A stretch of 64,000 nucleotides of DNA from CAVSWT01 sp963777515. GTDB lineage: Bacteria > Bacteroidota > Ignavibacteria > Ignavibacteriales > Ignavibacteriaceae. Positions 7,297 through 16,660 of this stretch are shown piece after piece. The stretch spans positions 1 to 64,000 of the forward strand of contig CAVZQU010000018.1 of assembly GCA_963777515.1 (NCBI GenBank). Direction: 5' to 3'. The position numbers were made by a program, and so were the translations under genes. Numbering within the stretch: position 1 is the stretch's first letter; each line of letters starts with the position of its first letter. Under the pieces are notes generated by a model that was not told where the DNA came from, did no database searches, and saw nothing but the letters and a program-made list of their open reading frames with translations.

Positions 7297-7320
7297 TGTA
7301 CTACTTCAATAATTTGATAA

Positions 7321-8013
7321 CTATAACTCTTCTAAGACTCCTCTATAACCTCTGCCGATTGGTATAGAAATACCATTCACCTCAACAGTTTCAGCATTAT
7401 AAGATTCAATTTTATCCAATGAAATTATAAATGAGCGATGAACCCGTTTGAAAAGATTTGAAGGTAAGACAGATTCAATTTCTTTAGTGCTCATTTTTGA
7501 AATGTAAGTTTTTTTTGTGGTAACAATTTTTATGTATTCTCTTTGACTTTCGATGTAAACAATTTCCGGGAAAAGAATCTTTACTTTCTTTTTGTTCACA
7601 TTAAGAAATATAAAATCTTTTTCCCCGTTATCTTTAGTTAAAGCTTGTTCATTTACCGGGAGCAATTTTACTTTATTAACAGCAACTAAAAATCTTTCGA
7701 ATTCAAACGGCTTAAGAAGGTAATCAGTTACATTAAGCTCAAATCCTTCCACCGCATACTGGTGATATGCAGTTGTAACAATAACTGCCGGGGGATTAGT
7801 AAGCGTTTTTAAGAATGCCATTCCTTTCAGCTTAGGAAGATGAATATCAAGGAATATCAGATCGACGGTATGATCACGCAGGAAATCAGCAGCGAGAATT
7901 GCATCTTTAAACTTTCCTAATATTTCAAGGAAAGGAACCTGTGAAATATAATCGGATAGAATTTTTACCGCTAAAGGCTCGTCTTCAATTATTATACATT
8001 TTATTTTAGACAT
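7321..8013 (-). CDS. LytTR-type response regulator
   Basis: About 230 residues. The N-terminal receiver domain has the acidic pocket (IIIEDEP), the phosphoacceptor Asp in LIFLDIHLPKLKG, the Thr/Ala switch region VIVTTAYHQYAVEGF and Lys in YLLKPFEFERF. The C-terminal LytTR DNA-binding domain has YIESQREYIKIVTT and FKRVHRSFIISLDKIES. The ATG at 8013 is preferred to a TTG at 8022 because it opens directly on the receiver strand. The gene starts 11 bp after the stop of the sensor kinase, so the two form one operon and a cognate pair. Such LytTR systems in this group often control nearby membrane genes; the target here is unknown. Confidence 0.9.
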   Translation of the reverse strand: MSKIKCIIIEDEPLAVKILSDYISQVPFLEILGKFKDAILAADFLRDHTVDLIFLDIHLPKLKGMAFLKTLTNPPAVIVTTAYHQYAVEGFELNVTDYLLKPFEFERFLVAVNKVKLLPVNEQALTKDNGEKDFIFLNVNKKKVKILFPEIVYIESQREYIKIVTTKKTYISKMSTKEIESVLPSNLFKRVHRSFIISLDKIESYNAETVEVNGISIPIGRGYRGVLEEL

Positions 8014-8024
8014 GGCTTGCAAGA

Positions 8025-9033
8025 TTAATTTTTAAAGTAGCTGTAAATTCCGATCTCACTTTGCTGAACTGAAAGATTATAATCTGTGTAAAGCAATTCC
8101 AGCTGTCTCCTCAAATTTGAAAGCCCTATATTTTCTTTTACATTTTGTTCACCGGAGATTCCATCGAAAGAATTTTTTACATAGAAAGAAAGCTGCCTGT
8201 TTTTAACAGAAAGATGAATATCAACAAAAGGATGATTACGTGTTTCCGATGCACCATGCTTGAATGCATTTTCTACCAATGGAATAAGCAGCAGCGGAGG
8301 TAATGCCTGCTTCATATCTTCAATATCATAATTAAAATTAATACGGAGAGATTCATCATAGCGAAGCTTTTCAAGTTCGATATAATCGCTGATTATTTTT
8401 AATTCCTTTTCTATTGCTATAAATTCTCCGCCTGTTTCATAAAGCATATACCGGAGAATTTTTGAAAGGCGTAAAATCGATTCCGGTGCTAAATCCGATT
8501 TATCTCTTGATAATGAATAAATATTATTTAAGGTGTTAAATAAAAAATGCGGATTTGTCTGCGATTTTAGATAATTCAATTCAGCTTCCTGTTTTTCAAT
8601 TTTAAGCTGCTGGGCAGCCTGCTTTAGGTTAATAAAATTATAAATATGCCTTGATATTCCAAATATAAATACGGCAAATACGCTTGCACCTAAGCTGATC
8701 AGCAACTCCTTTTTGGCAGGAAGGATAATGAATGAAATCAGTATAAATATGAAGCAAAATTCCAAGAACAATCCAAAAATAAAGCATAAAAGAGAACAGA
8801 AAGAATTGTGCAAGTAAAAGTGCAAATGATCTGAAAATTCTTTTTTTGCTAAGATGGGGAAGTGTGAATTCAAAAAAAAGATAAATAACTGCAATGATAT
8901 AAGCTGCTTTCCAGATTTCATTTATGAACCATGAAAAGAACGGGCCTGGATATTCTGATAAATTAATAATTAGAGCTAATACAAAATAGCCGGCTCCGGC
9001 CCATAAATAAAATTTGGCGTTTTTAATTTTCAC
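8025..9033 (-). CDS. LytS/YehU-type sensor histidine kinase (reading frame interrupted near 8750)
   Basis: The protein starts at 9033 with several membrane segments (WAGAGYFVLALIINL, WKAAYIIAVIYLFF, FFLFSFMLYFWIVLG). Between about 8735 and 8765 the frame changes, and the protein continues with FILISFIILPAKK and another membrane segment into the kinase part. That part has the His_kinase signature with the phosphoacceptor in QTNPHFLFNTLNNIYSL, and a C-terminal ATPase N box in LLLIPLVENAFKHG. The family normally has four or more membrane helices before this signature, matching the joined protein of about 335 residues. A separate downstream start at 8921 would give a protein with an unnatural N-terminus, so I treat this as one gene with an indel. 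It is paired with the LytTR regulator downstream. Confidence 0.8.
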
Positions 9034-9238
9034 TAATCTTTTCCAAGATACTTAATAAAAATATCAACCGGGAAAATTATCGTACTAAAATATAATTATT
9101 TCATCATTGAATAATAGAATTTTTAGTAGACCGAATTATGTTATCTGTTTACTCTTAACTGCTGAATATAGACTCACTATTTCATTTCCTTTCTCAATTG
9201 AATATTCTTGCCTAAAATAAAACAGAGGTTTAAGCGAA

Positions 9239-9949
9239 ATGAGTTTAGAGCGGGAAGTGAATTCAAGCAAAAATACTGCAAGACTTGCCGGCCTATTATA
9301 TCTAATTTGGATTTTAACCGGAGTTTACGGCATCTTCTTTTTACCATCTCAAATATTTGTTGAGGGTGATGCTGCTGCCACCGCCAATAAGATTATTGCC
9401 AATGAGCTTTTATTTAGAACGGGTATAGTTAATGATATTATCAGCAATACACTCTGGATATTTATAGCATTAATTTTATACCGGTTGTTTAAGCAGGTGA
9501 ATGAACGGCAATCTAAACTTCTTGTCGCATTGGTTCTCGTTCAAATTCCAGCCATGTTTTTTATGGAAGCATTCAATATCAGTTCTCTTATGCTTTTCAA
9601 AGGAAAACTGTTGAAATCATTTGAACTTGCACAGAGACAGGACCTGGCAATGATGTTCTTTAACTTTAGCGATCACATAGCGCTAATTTTAGAAACTTTC
9701 TGGGGACTCTGGCTTTTCCCATTTGGTCTGCTGGTTTATAAATCAGTGTTCATCCCCCGCATATTAGGAATATTTTTAATTCTTAATGGTGCAGCTTACG
9801 TTGTACATTCTTTTACATCGTTATTATTTCCTGATTACCAGGCAACAATTAAACTGTTTGCATTTCCATTCTGGATCTTAGGTGAAATTTCAATAATGCT
9901 TTGGCTTTTAATTAAAGGAGTAAAAACACAACAACCTGAACCAGCTTAA
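9239..9949 (+). CDS. DUF4386 family membrane protein
   Basis: A 236-residue integral membrane protein with about six hydrophobic helices. The opening, NTARLAGLLYLIWILTGVYGIFF, and later RTGIVNDIISNTLWIFIALILYRLF and GLWLFPFGLLVYKS are typical of DUF4386. The family has no known function. The gene is divergent from the sensor kinase, with 205 bp between them that would hold both promoters, so it may be a target of the LytTR system (inference). AGAGG lies upstream of the ATG. Confidence 0.82.
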   Translation: MSLEREVNSSKNTARLAGLLYLIWILTGVYGIFFLPSQIFVEGDAAATANKIIANELLFRTGIVNDIISNTLWIFIALILYRLFKQVNERQSKLLVALVLVQIPAMFFMEAFNISSLMLFKGKLLKSFELAQRQDLAMMFFNFSDHIALILETFWGLWLFPFGLLVYKSVFIPRILGIFLILNGAAYVVHSFTSLLFPDYQATIKLFAFPFWILGEISIMLWLLIKGVKTQQPEPA

Positions 9950-10016
9950 AAAAATTAAAGAAGTTGTTAAAGGTGAGTTCTAAAGAATTAATTAATAACA
10001 AAAGGGAGGAATATAA

Positions 10017-10682
10017 ATGAGCAAAATTATAAACTTTGGAGAAGCAGTTGAAGGATATGACCTACCGGTACTAAATGAAAGGGAAATAAGAGCTGCGGCA
10101 GGTATATTATTTGTAATGATGTTCATATCAATTCTTAAAGTGATTTTTACCGGCGATTTTTTACTGCTTAAATATTCCGTAACAATTTTCCTTACGGATA
10201 TTTTAATACGTGTATTTATCAGCCCCAGATTTTCTCCATCATTAATAATCGGAAGACTAATTGTAAGGAATCAAGTTCCCGAATATGTTGGTGCCCCTCA
10301 AAAAAAATTCGCATGGATAATTGGAGTTATACTGGCATCAACAATCTTTGTTCACCTTATAATAGTAAATGCATTCAGTCCGATTACCGGCTTTATTTGT
10401 TTTATCTGCTTGATATTTTTGTTTTTTGAAACTGCTTTTGGTATTTGTTTAGGTTGTAAGTTTTATCCCATATTTCATAAAGGAAAAGTTCAATATTGTC
10501 CCGGTGAAGTCTGCGAAGTAAAATATAAACAAGATATTCAAAAAACTTCAAAGGCACAATTAATTATTGTTTTGGGATTTGCTTTATTTATTTTCTTTAC
10601 TGCATTTTTCTTTAATAAAAGTTTTGAAGAAAAACCTTATGATTTATTTGGAATAGAAAATACTATAGCAAATAATAAATAG
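10017..10682 (+). CDS. DUF4395 family membrane protein
   Basis: A 221-residue membrane protein with about five hydrophobic segments. LNEREIRAAAGILFVM near the N-terminus, FISPRFSPSLIIGR, and FFETAFGICLGCKFY followed by CPGEVC mark DUF4395. The cysteines in GICLGC and CPGEVC suggest a redox or metal site facing the envelope, which is conserved in the family but of unknown use. GGGAGGAATATAA gives a strong ribosome site. It follows the DUF4386 gene by 67 bp on the same strand and is followed by a bidirectional hairpin terminator. Confidence 0.82.
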   Translation: MSKIINFGEAVEGYDLPVLNEREIRAAAGILFVMMFISILKVIFTGDFLLLKYSVTIFLTDILIRVFISPRFSPSLIIGRLIVRNQVPEYVGAPQKKFAWIIGVILASTIFVHLIIVNAFSPITGFICFICLIFLFFETAFGICLGCKFYPIFHKGKVQYCPGEVCEVKYKQDIQKTSKAQLIIVLGFALFIFFTAFFFNKSFEEKPYDLFGIENTIANNK

Positions 10683-10698
10683 AAATGTATTTAACAAA

Positions 10699-10722
10699 GA
10701 GGGAGCCGAAGCTCCCTTTAAT
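10699..10722. terminator. Bidirectional terminator between convergent genes
   Basis: GGGAGC CGAA GCTCCC hairpin at 10701-10716, with AAAGA on the left and TTTAATATTT on the right. It stands between the DUF4395 gene (plus) and the multicopper oxidase (minus), whose stop is at 10725, so it can serve both. Confidence 0.75.
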
Positions 10723-10724
10723 AT

Positions 10725-13072
10725 TTATTTAGCTAAGACCATTTTATATGACTTGCTAAAAGAACCTGAAGACAATTTATAGATATACATTCCGCTGGCA
10801 AGGTTTTTACCGTCAAAATGTACTTCGTGGTTACCTTCAGGAATTACTTGATTTATCAAAGTTCCAACTTCTCTTCCAAGAACATCATAAATCTTTAATG
10901 AAACAAAAGCATCTTTTGGAATTGAAAACTTTATTACGGTGCTTGGATTAAAAGGATTTGGATAATTCTGTTGAAGAGCGAAGCTGCTGGGTGTATTGGA
11001 GGCAACGACTTTTTTAGCAAGTGATCGAGAAGGATTTGGATTTACTGTATAAGGCCTCATCATCTCATTATCTTCATGATCAATTATATGACAGTGCCAA
11101 ACATATCCCGGGCCTTCACTTGGATCAAATGCAAATATTAAATCTTCAGGATCAGTTGCAAGCGGTAAATCAGTGGGGGCAAAACGAACAACCACTGTTG
11201 TAACCTGTCCCGGGTACATAATAAAAGTATCTTTCCAGCCTCTTTCATTTGGATTCGCAGGACTAGCCATCCCTTGTAAATAAGGTGTGATACCTGGATT
11301 ACCGCCTATTGCACCGTCGGAGTTTGCTATATTATAACTTAATGGCGGTCCACCACCGCCAATAAATGCTCCGCCTGTAAAAGAAGCATCATATTTTTTA
11401 TTATACTTGTTTACATTAAAATTCTGCCTGCTTACTAATTGAAATTGTACAAGATGAAGGTGAATAGGATGCGCATCCGCTGTAAGATTTATTATTTGCC
11501 AAACTTCAGATGTACCCTCTGTAGGTATTTCGGTAATTCCTAAACCATCCTCATCTGGTCCGTTGCCATCCCACTTGGTATTATTAACTAAAACTTCTAA
11601 GGGTCCGCCGGCCCCAATAACTTCATTAAGAGTAAGCTGTCGGGTTACTGCGGGACTTACATTTAAACCACCTGCAAAATCTGTAAGCTTAACTAAAGGA
11701 GTAGTTCTTAAAGTAGCAGGTAATTGACTGTTATCAGTACCTGTACCGTTTACTACAAACTGCATAATCCTGCCCGTTGTTGAACCCTTGGGTGGTGAAC
11801 CTTTTTCATAAGGCGCTCTTCCTGAATTTCGTAATGTCCATACAGCACCGGCTGGACTATTTGAAAAATCAATAACTACATCTGCGCGTTCGCCAGGTCC
11901 CATAAGTAATTTACCTCCTAATGCAGGGTCAATTGTTACAGGGGCATCTAAAAAACCACCATCGGTACCAATCTGGTTAATTGCAGGCCCAAAAGTTCCT
12001 GTGGCAAGATCTTGAAGCCAAAGCTCGTAGAACCTTGAATTAGAACCATCCAAAAAACGGAAACGGTATTTTCTGGGTGCAACACTAAGATAAGGCCAGG
12101 TTTTACCATTTACAGTAATAATATCGCCTATAAATTCAGGTGTCCAAAATGGATGATCTTGGGATTAGGAGGCAGATTTGGAAAATATAATTTACCATCT
12201 GTATCAAACATTCTGTCCTGAATCGCAATCTCAATTTCCGGAAGATATGGATCGCCTACGGGCAAACCTGTTGCTCTATCTACTTCCTGTACAGTATTGT
12301 CACCTGACCATCCCGGAAGTTGAAGAGTGTTTTCTTCAATTTCATCTTTTAAAAGATAGAAACCAGCTAATCCGGCATATACATTCAAACGAGTAACACC
12401 AAGTGCATGGTCATGATACCAAAGAGTGGCAGCCTCTTGAGTATTTGCATATTCATATAAATCGGAAACACCATTTTCCCATGCCGGGCCTGTTTGTGCT
12501 TTTCCCGGCGTAAACCATGCATCAGGACCTCCATCATATATAGAAGGCACTTCACCACCATGCAAGTGAACAACCGCCGGAGGCTCTCCTGCATATGGAT
12601 CAGTTGAACCGTGCTCATCAAAAGGATCTGACCAATGCAGCGTTTGATCTGCTACAAGTCCAACATCAGCATAAGTCTGATCGAATAAATTATTAACGTA
12701 AGTGACATCGACAGGAATACCTCTTTGTGCTGCAATTGTGTAAGACGGCCATAACGGTCCATAGGTATTTGTTCCATCTGAAATTTGATATGCCCAAACA
12801 TTTGCCATTCCAACACCAGGGTTTATTCCGATAGTTCCGCCGTTTACAACTGTCCCAGTTGAAAGAGCTACTTGTTGATGTGGAAGCATTGTAATAGTTA
12901 AAGGTATACCTGATGTTGCGTCAACTCTTGCACCGGCGAAATGAGGAAGCATGTCAACAAATTGGGGAACACTTTTAGGATTAATAGGTACTTGTGTTCC
13001 TACTTGTGAAAATGTATCGATCACCCCGACAAATAGTATTAAACAAAAAATAAAAAGGTAATAAGATTTCAT
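10725..13072 (-). CDS. Secreted multicopper oxidase with type IX sorting domain (frame interrupted near 12160)
   Basis: The joined protein is about 780 residues. It starts at 13072 (GGAGGGAA upstream of the ATG) with a signal peptide ending near DTFSQ. The four copper-binding blocks are all present: VHLHGG, WYHDHALG, HPIHLHLV and WHCHIIDHEDNEMM, the CotA/bilirubin-oxidase-like arrangement. The C-terminal 90 residues are a type IX secretion sorting domain: QNYPNPFNPST, LKIYDVLGREV, LASGMYIYKL. Near 12150-12165 one base seems missing: the text runs NPKI, then in the other frame HPFWTPEFIGDI, and continues. Without that base the protein stops at 12128. A role in metal or phenolic oxidation at the cell surface is expected from the family. 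Confidence 0.82.
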
Positions 13073-13500
13073 TGATTCCCTCCACACGTAAATGTTAATT
13101 TTTGTTACTTGAACTTTTACAGCAAAGCATTGTATACCTGTTGTTTATACCTCCTTTCTAAACAGGCTGAAATAATTTTGTGGAATTTATATAGTAGTAG
13201 AATGAACTAGACATAGTTAAGAATGTTCTAGAATTCAAAATTGAACTACAAATAGTAGGAGTTATTTAGTGAGAAGGAGACAATAGCTTTGCCCTATGAA
13301 AATGCAATTTTTTTTTCCCCGAAATCCTTCATCAAATCACAACTTTAAATAGCAAAATAATTTGATGATTGTCAATAATAAAAATAATTAATTATTAATA
13401 ATTATGAATATTTGTTAATTGTTGAATAATTAAATATTCTTATTTTTTTTTGTTTCCTTTTTTCTAAATCCAAATCGCTAGCAGTTAACTTTATTAATTA
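13073..13500. other. Gene-free, very A+T-rich stretch
   Basis: This gap between the multicopper oxidase start and the end of the oxidoreductase gene must hold the oxidase promoter. It contains low-complexity A+T sequence near 13360-13450, including a palindrome AATAATTAATTATT, but no open frame, RNA fold or repeat that I could support. Confidence 0.5.
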
Positions 13501-15138
13501 TTAATCCCAGTTTTTCATAATCTCACCAAAACATTCCAAGCCGCTGTATAGAACACCACCGTAACCGTGTCCTGGCTTTGTCCATGCACCTGATAGATAA
13601 AGATTTTTTATTGGAGTCGAATGTTCAATCCTAGTATTTCCGGAGTTATCCAAAGTTTGATCGAATCCGTAAATTGCCCCTTTGTAATTACTCGTATATC
13701 TTATATTTGTTAATGGTGTACCTATCTCTTTAACTTCAATTGCATCTCTCAATCCGGGTAGGAGAGTATTTTCAACTTTATCAATTAGTATGTCAGCCAT
13801 TCTTTCTTTTTCTTTATTGTACTCTTTCTTATTATTATTAAAATAGTCATCCTTGTATTTTTCCCAGTGGTCATATCCCTGTATTGCTAAAATATTAAGT
13901 GTGTTTTTCCCTTCAGGCGAATATCCTTTATATATATTATCGTAAAGCATCACACCGTATCCGCCATTTTTCACGTCTGCTTTTTTCATTACTTCATAAC
14001 CGGCATCATCATCATACCCGGTATTATAAAATATTTCAGTGTCCGCAATACCGGTTTCTTTAACCAGGTCTTTTTTAAGTCCAAGGAAAACCTGGAAACA
14101 TGAAAGGCTTACACTCAGCTTTTCCATCCTATCCAGGTATTCTTTCAGTGTACTTTTATCATCCAGCATTTTGTTAAAAGTATCAAATGTATTTGCGTTG
14201 GAAACCACCACCTTTGCGGTATATTCTTTTCCATCATCTGTTACAACACCGTAAGCTGTGTTTTCTTTGGTAAGTATTTTTTCGACTTTGCTTTCGGTCA
14301 TTACTTTACCACCGTGTTCTTCAATAAACTTTTCAAAAGCATTGCTTATCTTCTGCGATCTTCCTCTTGGATAATATCCGCCATTCTTTAAGTATCCGTA
14401 AGTCGGCATGGCATAATAATAAGGTGAAAGCTTTGATGGCGGTAACCCATAATATCCCCAAAGTGACGAAACAATTGCTTTGAGTTTTGGATTTGTTATT
14501 CTTGCATCCACAAGGTTTCCCCAGGTATGGTTGTATGATTTTACTAAATATGGAAAATCCTGAGCGAAAGTGTTTGTATTAATTTTTCCACCAGCAGAAG
14601 AATATTTTCTTATATCATTTGTTATACCTTCCATATCTTCAAATATTCCATCAATGCCCGTTATTTCATCGGGGAATAATTCTTTCAGTTGGTTTATATA
14701 TGCAGTAATATTTTTCTGCGGAACCCTTATATCATAATCAGGGAATATCATTCTATAAGCATTAGGGTGGGGTAAAAATTCAACTTCTTTTATCTCGGGA
14801 AATCCGGGGATAAGATTATGAACGCCGTTTCTCTCTCCGACAGTTGTGGAATGAAGTGATACATCAAAAACAAATCCGCCGGGACGTGTAAAAGTAGTTG
14901 CATATCCGCCGACTTTAGTATGCTGTTCGAGTACTAACGGTTTGAATCCCTGTCTTGCGAATGCAGCGGCACAGCCCAATCCTCCTAAACCTGAACCGAT
15001 AATGATTGCGTCATATTCATTATCACCTAAAATGTTGCCGAAACCTTTTGGAAAACTTTGCCAGTCAAGCGATAGGAAAGCAATTCCACCTAGGACTTTT
15101 TTTATAAAGTCTCTGCGTTCAATAAGATTAGTTTCCAT
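13501..15138 (-). CDS. Tat-signal FAD-dependent oxidoreductase, phytoene desaturase/retinol saturase-like
   Basis: A 545-residue protein. The first 35 residues have a twin-arginine type signal (ERRDFIKKVLGGIAFLSL). The FAD-binding motif follows: AIIIGSGLGGLGCAAAFARQG, ending in VLEQHTKVGGYATTF. The C-terminal FAD segment is YLSGAWTKPGHGYGGVLYSG. The overall pattern fits the carotenoid isomerase / phytoene desaturase / all-trans-retinol 13,14-reductase superfamily (usual length about 500-600). The substrate cannot be told; export by Tat suggests a folded flavoprotein acting outside the cytoplasm. GGAGGAG precedes the ATG. No carotenoid genes are adjacent. A short relic of a similar gene lies at 7030-7101. 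Confidence 0.83.
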   Translation of the reverse strand: METNLIERRDFIKKVLGGIAFLSLDWQSFPKGFGNILGDNEYDAIIIGSGLGGLGCAAAFARQGFKPLVLEQHTKVGGYATTFTRPGGFVFDVSLHSTTVGERNGVHNLIPGFPEIKEVEFLPHPNAYRMIFPDYDIRVPQKNITAYINQLKELFPDEITGIDGIFEDMEGITNDIRKYSSAGGKINTNTFAQDFPYLVKSYNHTWGNLVDARITNPKLKAIVSSLWGYYGLPPSKLSPYYYAMPTYGYLKNGGYYPRGRSQKISNAFEKFIEEHGGKVMTESKVEKILTKENTAYGVVTDDGKEYTAKVVVSNANTFDTFNKMLDDKSTLKEYLDRMEKLSVSLSCFQVFLGLKKDLVKETGIADTEIFYNTGYDDDAGYEVMKKADVKNGGYGVMLYDNIYKGYSPEGKNTLNILAIQGYDHWEKYKDDYFNNNKKEYNKEKERMADILIDKVENTLLPGLRDAIEVKEIGTPLTNIRYTSNYKGAIYGFDQTLDNSGNTRIEHSTPIKNLYLSGAWTKPGHGYGGVLYSGLECFGEIMKNWD

Positions 15139-15311
15139 TTTTTTCTCCTCCTCTTAGAAATATCTTATTCCGCACCAAAAGAATATTTTTATGATGTAAA
15201 CTTGAAAAATTAATTTTTTAGAAGCAATGGTTGGTTGATAGATTTGCAGAGTTATAGTTTTTCACATCAGTACCGGTAGATTAATTTATTGCTTGGCGAT
15301 ATGTGAAAGTT

Positions 15312-15515
15312 TTATAATTTGTTGTTAGTTGTTTTTTTTAATAGAAATTTTCTTACTAGGAAGAAAGAATTTACTACTGCTATAAGAAGGAAAAGATATC
15401 CCAGATAATTCTTCCACGAGCCTACATCTTCAGGGCGAATGAGTACTGTATTCATCAAACCTATTATCAGAGCAGCTAGAGCAGGTATAAGTATTACCCA
15501 TTTTTTGTTTTTCAT
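15312..15515 (-). CDS. Small two-helix membrane protein
   Basis: A 67-residue protein with two hydrophobic helices (WVILIPALAALIIGLMNTVLI and YLGYLFLLIAVVNSFFLV) and a basic tail. I do not recognise it. It is the last of four small membrane-protein genes in a row on the minus strand, spaced 15-32 bp, so the four are likely one transcript. Confidence 0.55.
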   Translation of the reverse strand: MKNKKWVILIPALAALIIGLMNTVLIRPEDVGSWKNYLGYLFLLIAVVNSFFLVRKFLLKKTTNNKL

Positions 15516-15546
15516 AACATTTACTTCCTATTTAAAAAAGTAAAGT

Positions 15547-15900
15547 TTAAAAAAATATAATCGCTAAGACAATATAAAAACAAAATCCTGCGCCGGTAAA
15601 CCACCAGAGGGATTTTATAAACGGTTCTTTAATTTTTTCATTTAACTGCGGATAAAAAACAAAGTAAAAGGGGAGCAGGAAAGCAGATACTTGTAAAAAG
15701 ATATTAAAAAAAGTTAATTTCGTTTTGTTTTTTCCTTGTTGGTTATGAGCTTTATTTATTATTCCTCCCACAAAAAAATTTAAGAAGAATATAAGGCTTA
15801 ATATTGCTTCTAAAGTACTGCCTCTTTTAAATTGAATTACGGATAGAATCAAAGAAGCAATACCAATTATAAATAGTATTATATATAACCTGGATTTCAT
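15547..15900 (-). CDS. Four-helix membrane protein of unknown function
   Basis: A 117-residue protein with four hydrophobic stretches: LYIILFIIGIASLILSV, AILSLIFFLNFFVGGII, IFLQVSAFLLPFYFVFY and WFTGAGFCFYIVLAIIFF. No family is recognised. The second gene from the end of the small-membrane-protein run. Confidence 0.6.
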   Translation of the reverse strand: MKSRLYIILFIIGIASLILSVIQFKRGSTLEAILSLIFFLNFFVGGIINKAHNQQGKNKTKLTFFNIFLQVSAFLLPFYFVFYPQLNEKIKEPFIKSLWWFTGAGFCFYIVLAIIFF

Positions 15901-15929
15901 GTTTATCCCTGCGTTCCCTTTAATAATAA

Positions 15930-16130
15930 TTATGATTTCTTCTTTTCTCTAAACTTTTGAATTAAGGCATAAATAAAAATTATTAAGCCCGGGCTAATTA
16001 CTGCCCAATCTATCAAATTCATTTCATAATTATGACGGAGATTAACATAAAGCACTATTAATAAGAATATCCCGGAACCAATTAAAAGTCTTGCAGCTAA
16101 AGATGATTTTTTACTTACACTTTCATGCAT
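15930..16130 (-). CDS. Small two-helix membrane protein
   Basis: A 66-residue protein: a short basic start, a helix LLIGSGIFLLIVLYVNL, a second helix WAVISPGLIIFIYALI, and a basic tail (REKKKS). Not recognised. It starts 14 bp after the end of the gene before it in the run, which suggests co-translation. Confidence 0.55.
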   Translation of the reverse strand: MHESVSKKSSLAARLLIGSGIFLLIVLYVNLRHNYEMNLIDWAVISPGLIIFIYALIQKFREKKKS

Positions 16131-16144
16131 AATATAATTTTACT

Positions 16145-16438
16145 CTATTTATTCAAAAGAAAAATTGATAATACTCCAACAAAAAATAAAATCCCAACAG
16201 TGAGAGTTATTAAATAATATTTTCTTTTTTTGGCTTTGGCCTCTTCAGAAAGTTCAATGGGATTTTTGTTTAATTTATTTTCAAATATTGCCCCCATTAC
16301 TATCCCAATGACAGCACCTATTAAAGGGCCAAAGGCAATGTTTCCAATTGCTAATCCAACAGCAACGCCAAGAGGCATTCCAATTACAAGCCCAAGTTCA
16401 ATGAAATGTCCTTTTACGTATCGTTTTTTACTTCCCAT
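16145..16438 (-). CDS. Glycine-zipper-like membrane protein
   Basis: A 97-residue protein. Residues about 12-48 are glycine-rich with small-residue spacing (GLVIGMPLGVAVGLAIGNIA, then GPLIGAVIGIVMGAIF), like glycine-zipper helices that pack tightly in membranes. A polar linker and a third helix (YYLITLTVGILFFVGVLSIFL) follow. A GGAGG-type site precedes the ATG. It is the first gene of the four-gene run and is divergent from the AraC regulator, which may control it. Confidence 0.6.
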   Translation of the reverse strand: MGSKKRYVKGHFIELGLVIGMPLGVAVGLAIGNIAFGPLIGAVIGIVMGAIFENKLNKNPIELSEEAKAKKRKYYLITLTVGILFFVGVLSIFLLNK

Positions 16439-16660
16439 TTCATTTTCCTCCTTGTTCTAATACAAAAAGTACTCTAAGAATTCACTTATGCATTTAAAAA
16501 GTAATATTAATTTTTATAATTTATTTATCCATTCTTGCTAAAATTAAATAATCAAAAGACTTTATCTTAAAGCAAGACTACTAATTTATAGTGCATTTAA
16601 GATGATTTTTATTTATAATGGAATAAATATTTTCAGAAGGGAATATAATACCAGTTTTAA

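Noticed and set aside
6030..7300. The repeat cluster as a CRISPR array
   Set aside because: Units are 170-185 bp with a conserved core, unevenly spaced, with inverted ends and a gene between them. There are no short identical repeats with unique spacers and no cas genes.
10725..12053. A second, independent oxidase gene starting at 12053
   Set aside because: The conserved multicopper oxidase sequence runs on without gap through 12160-12053; the Met at 12053 is internal.
12178..12396. Plus-strand frame inside the multicopper oxidase
   Set aside because: It is a shadow of the minus-strand gene with no start signal and unlikely composition.
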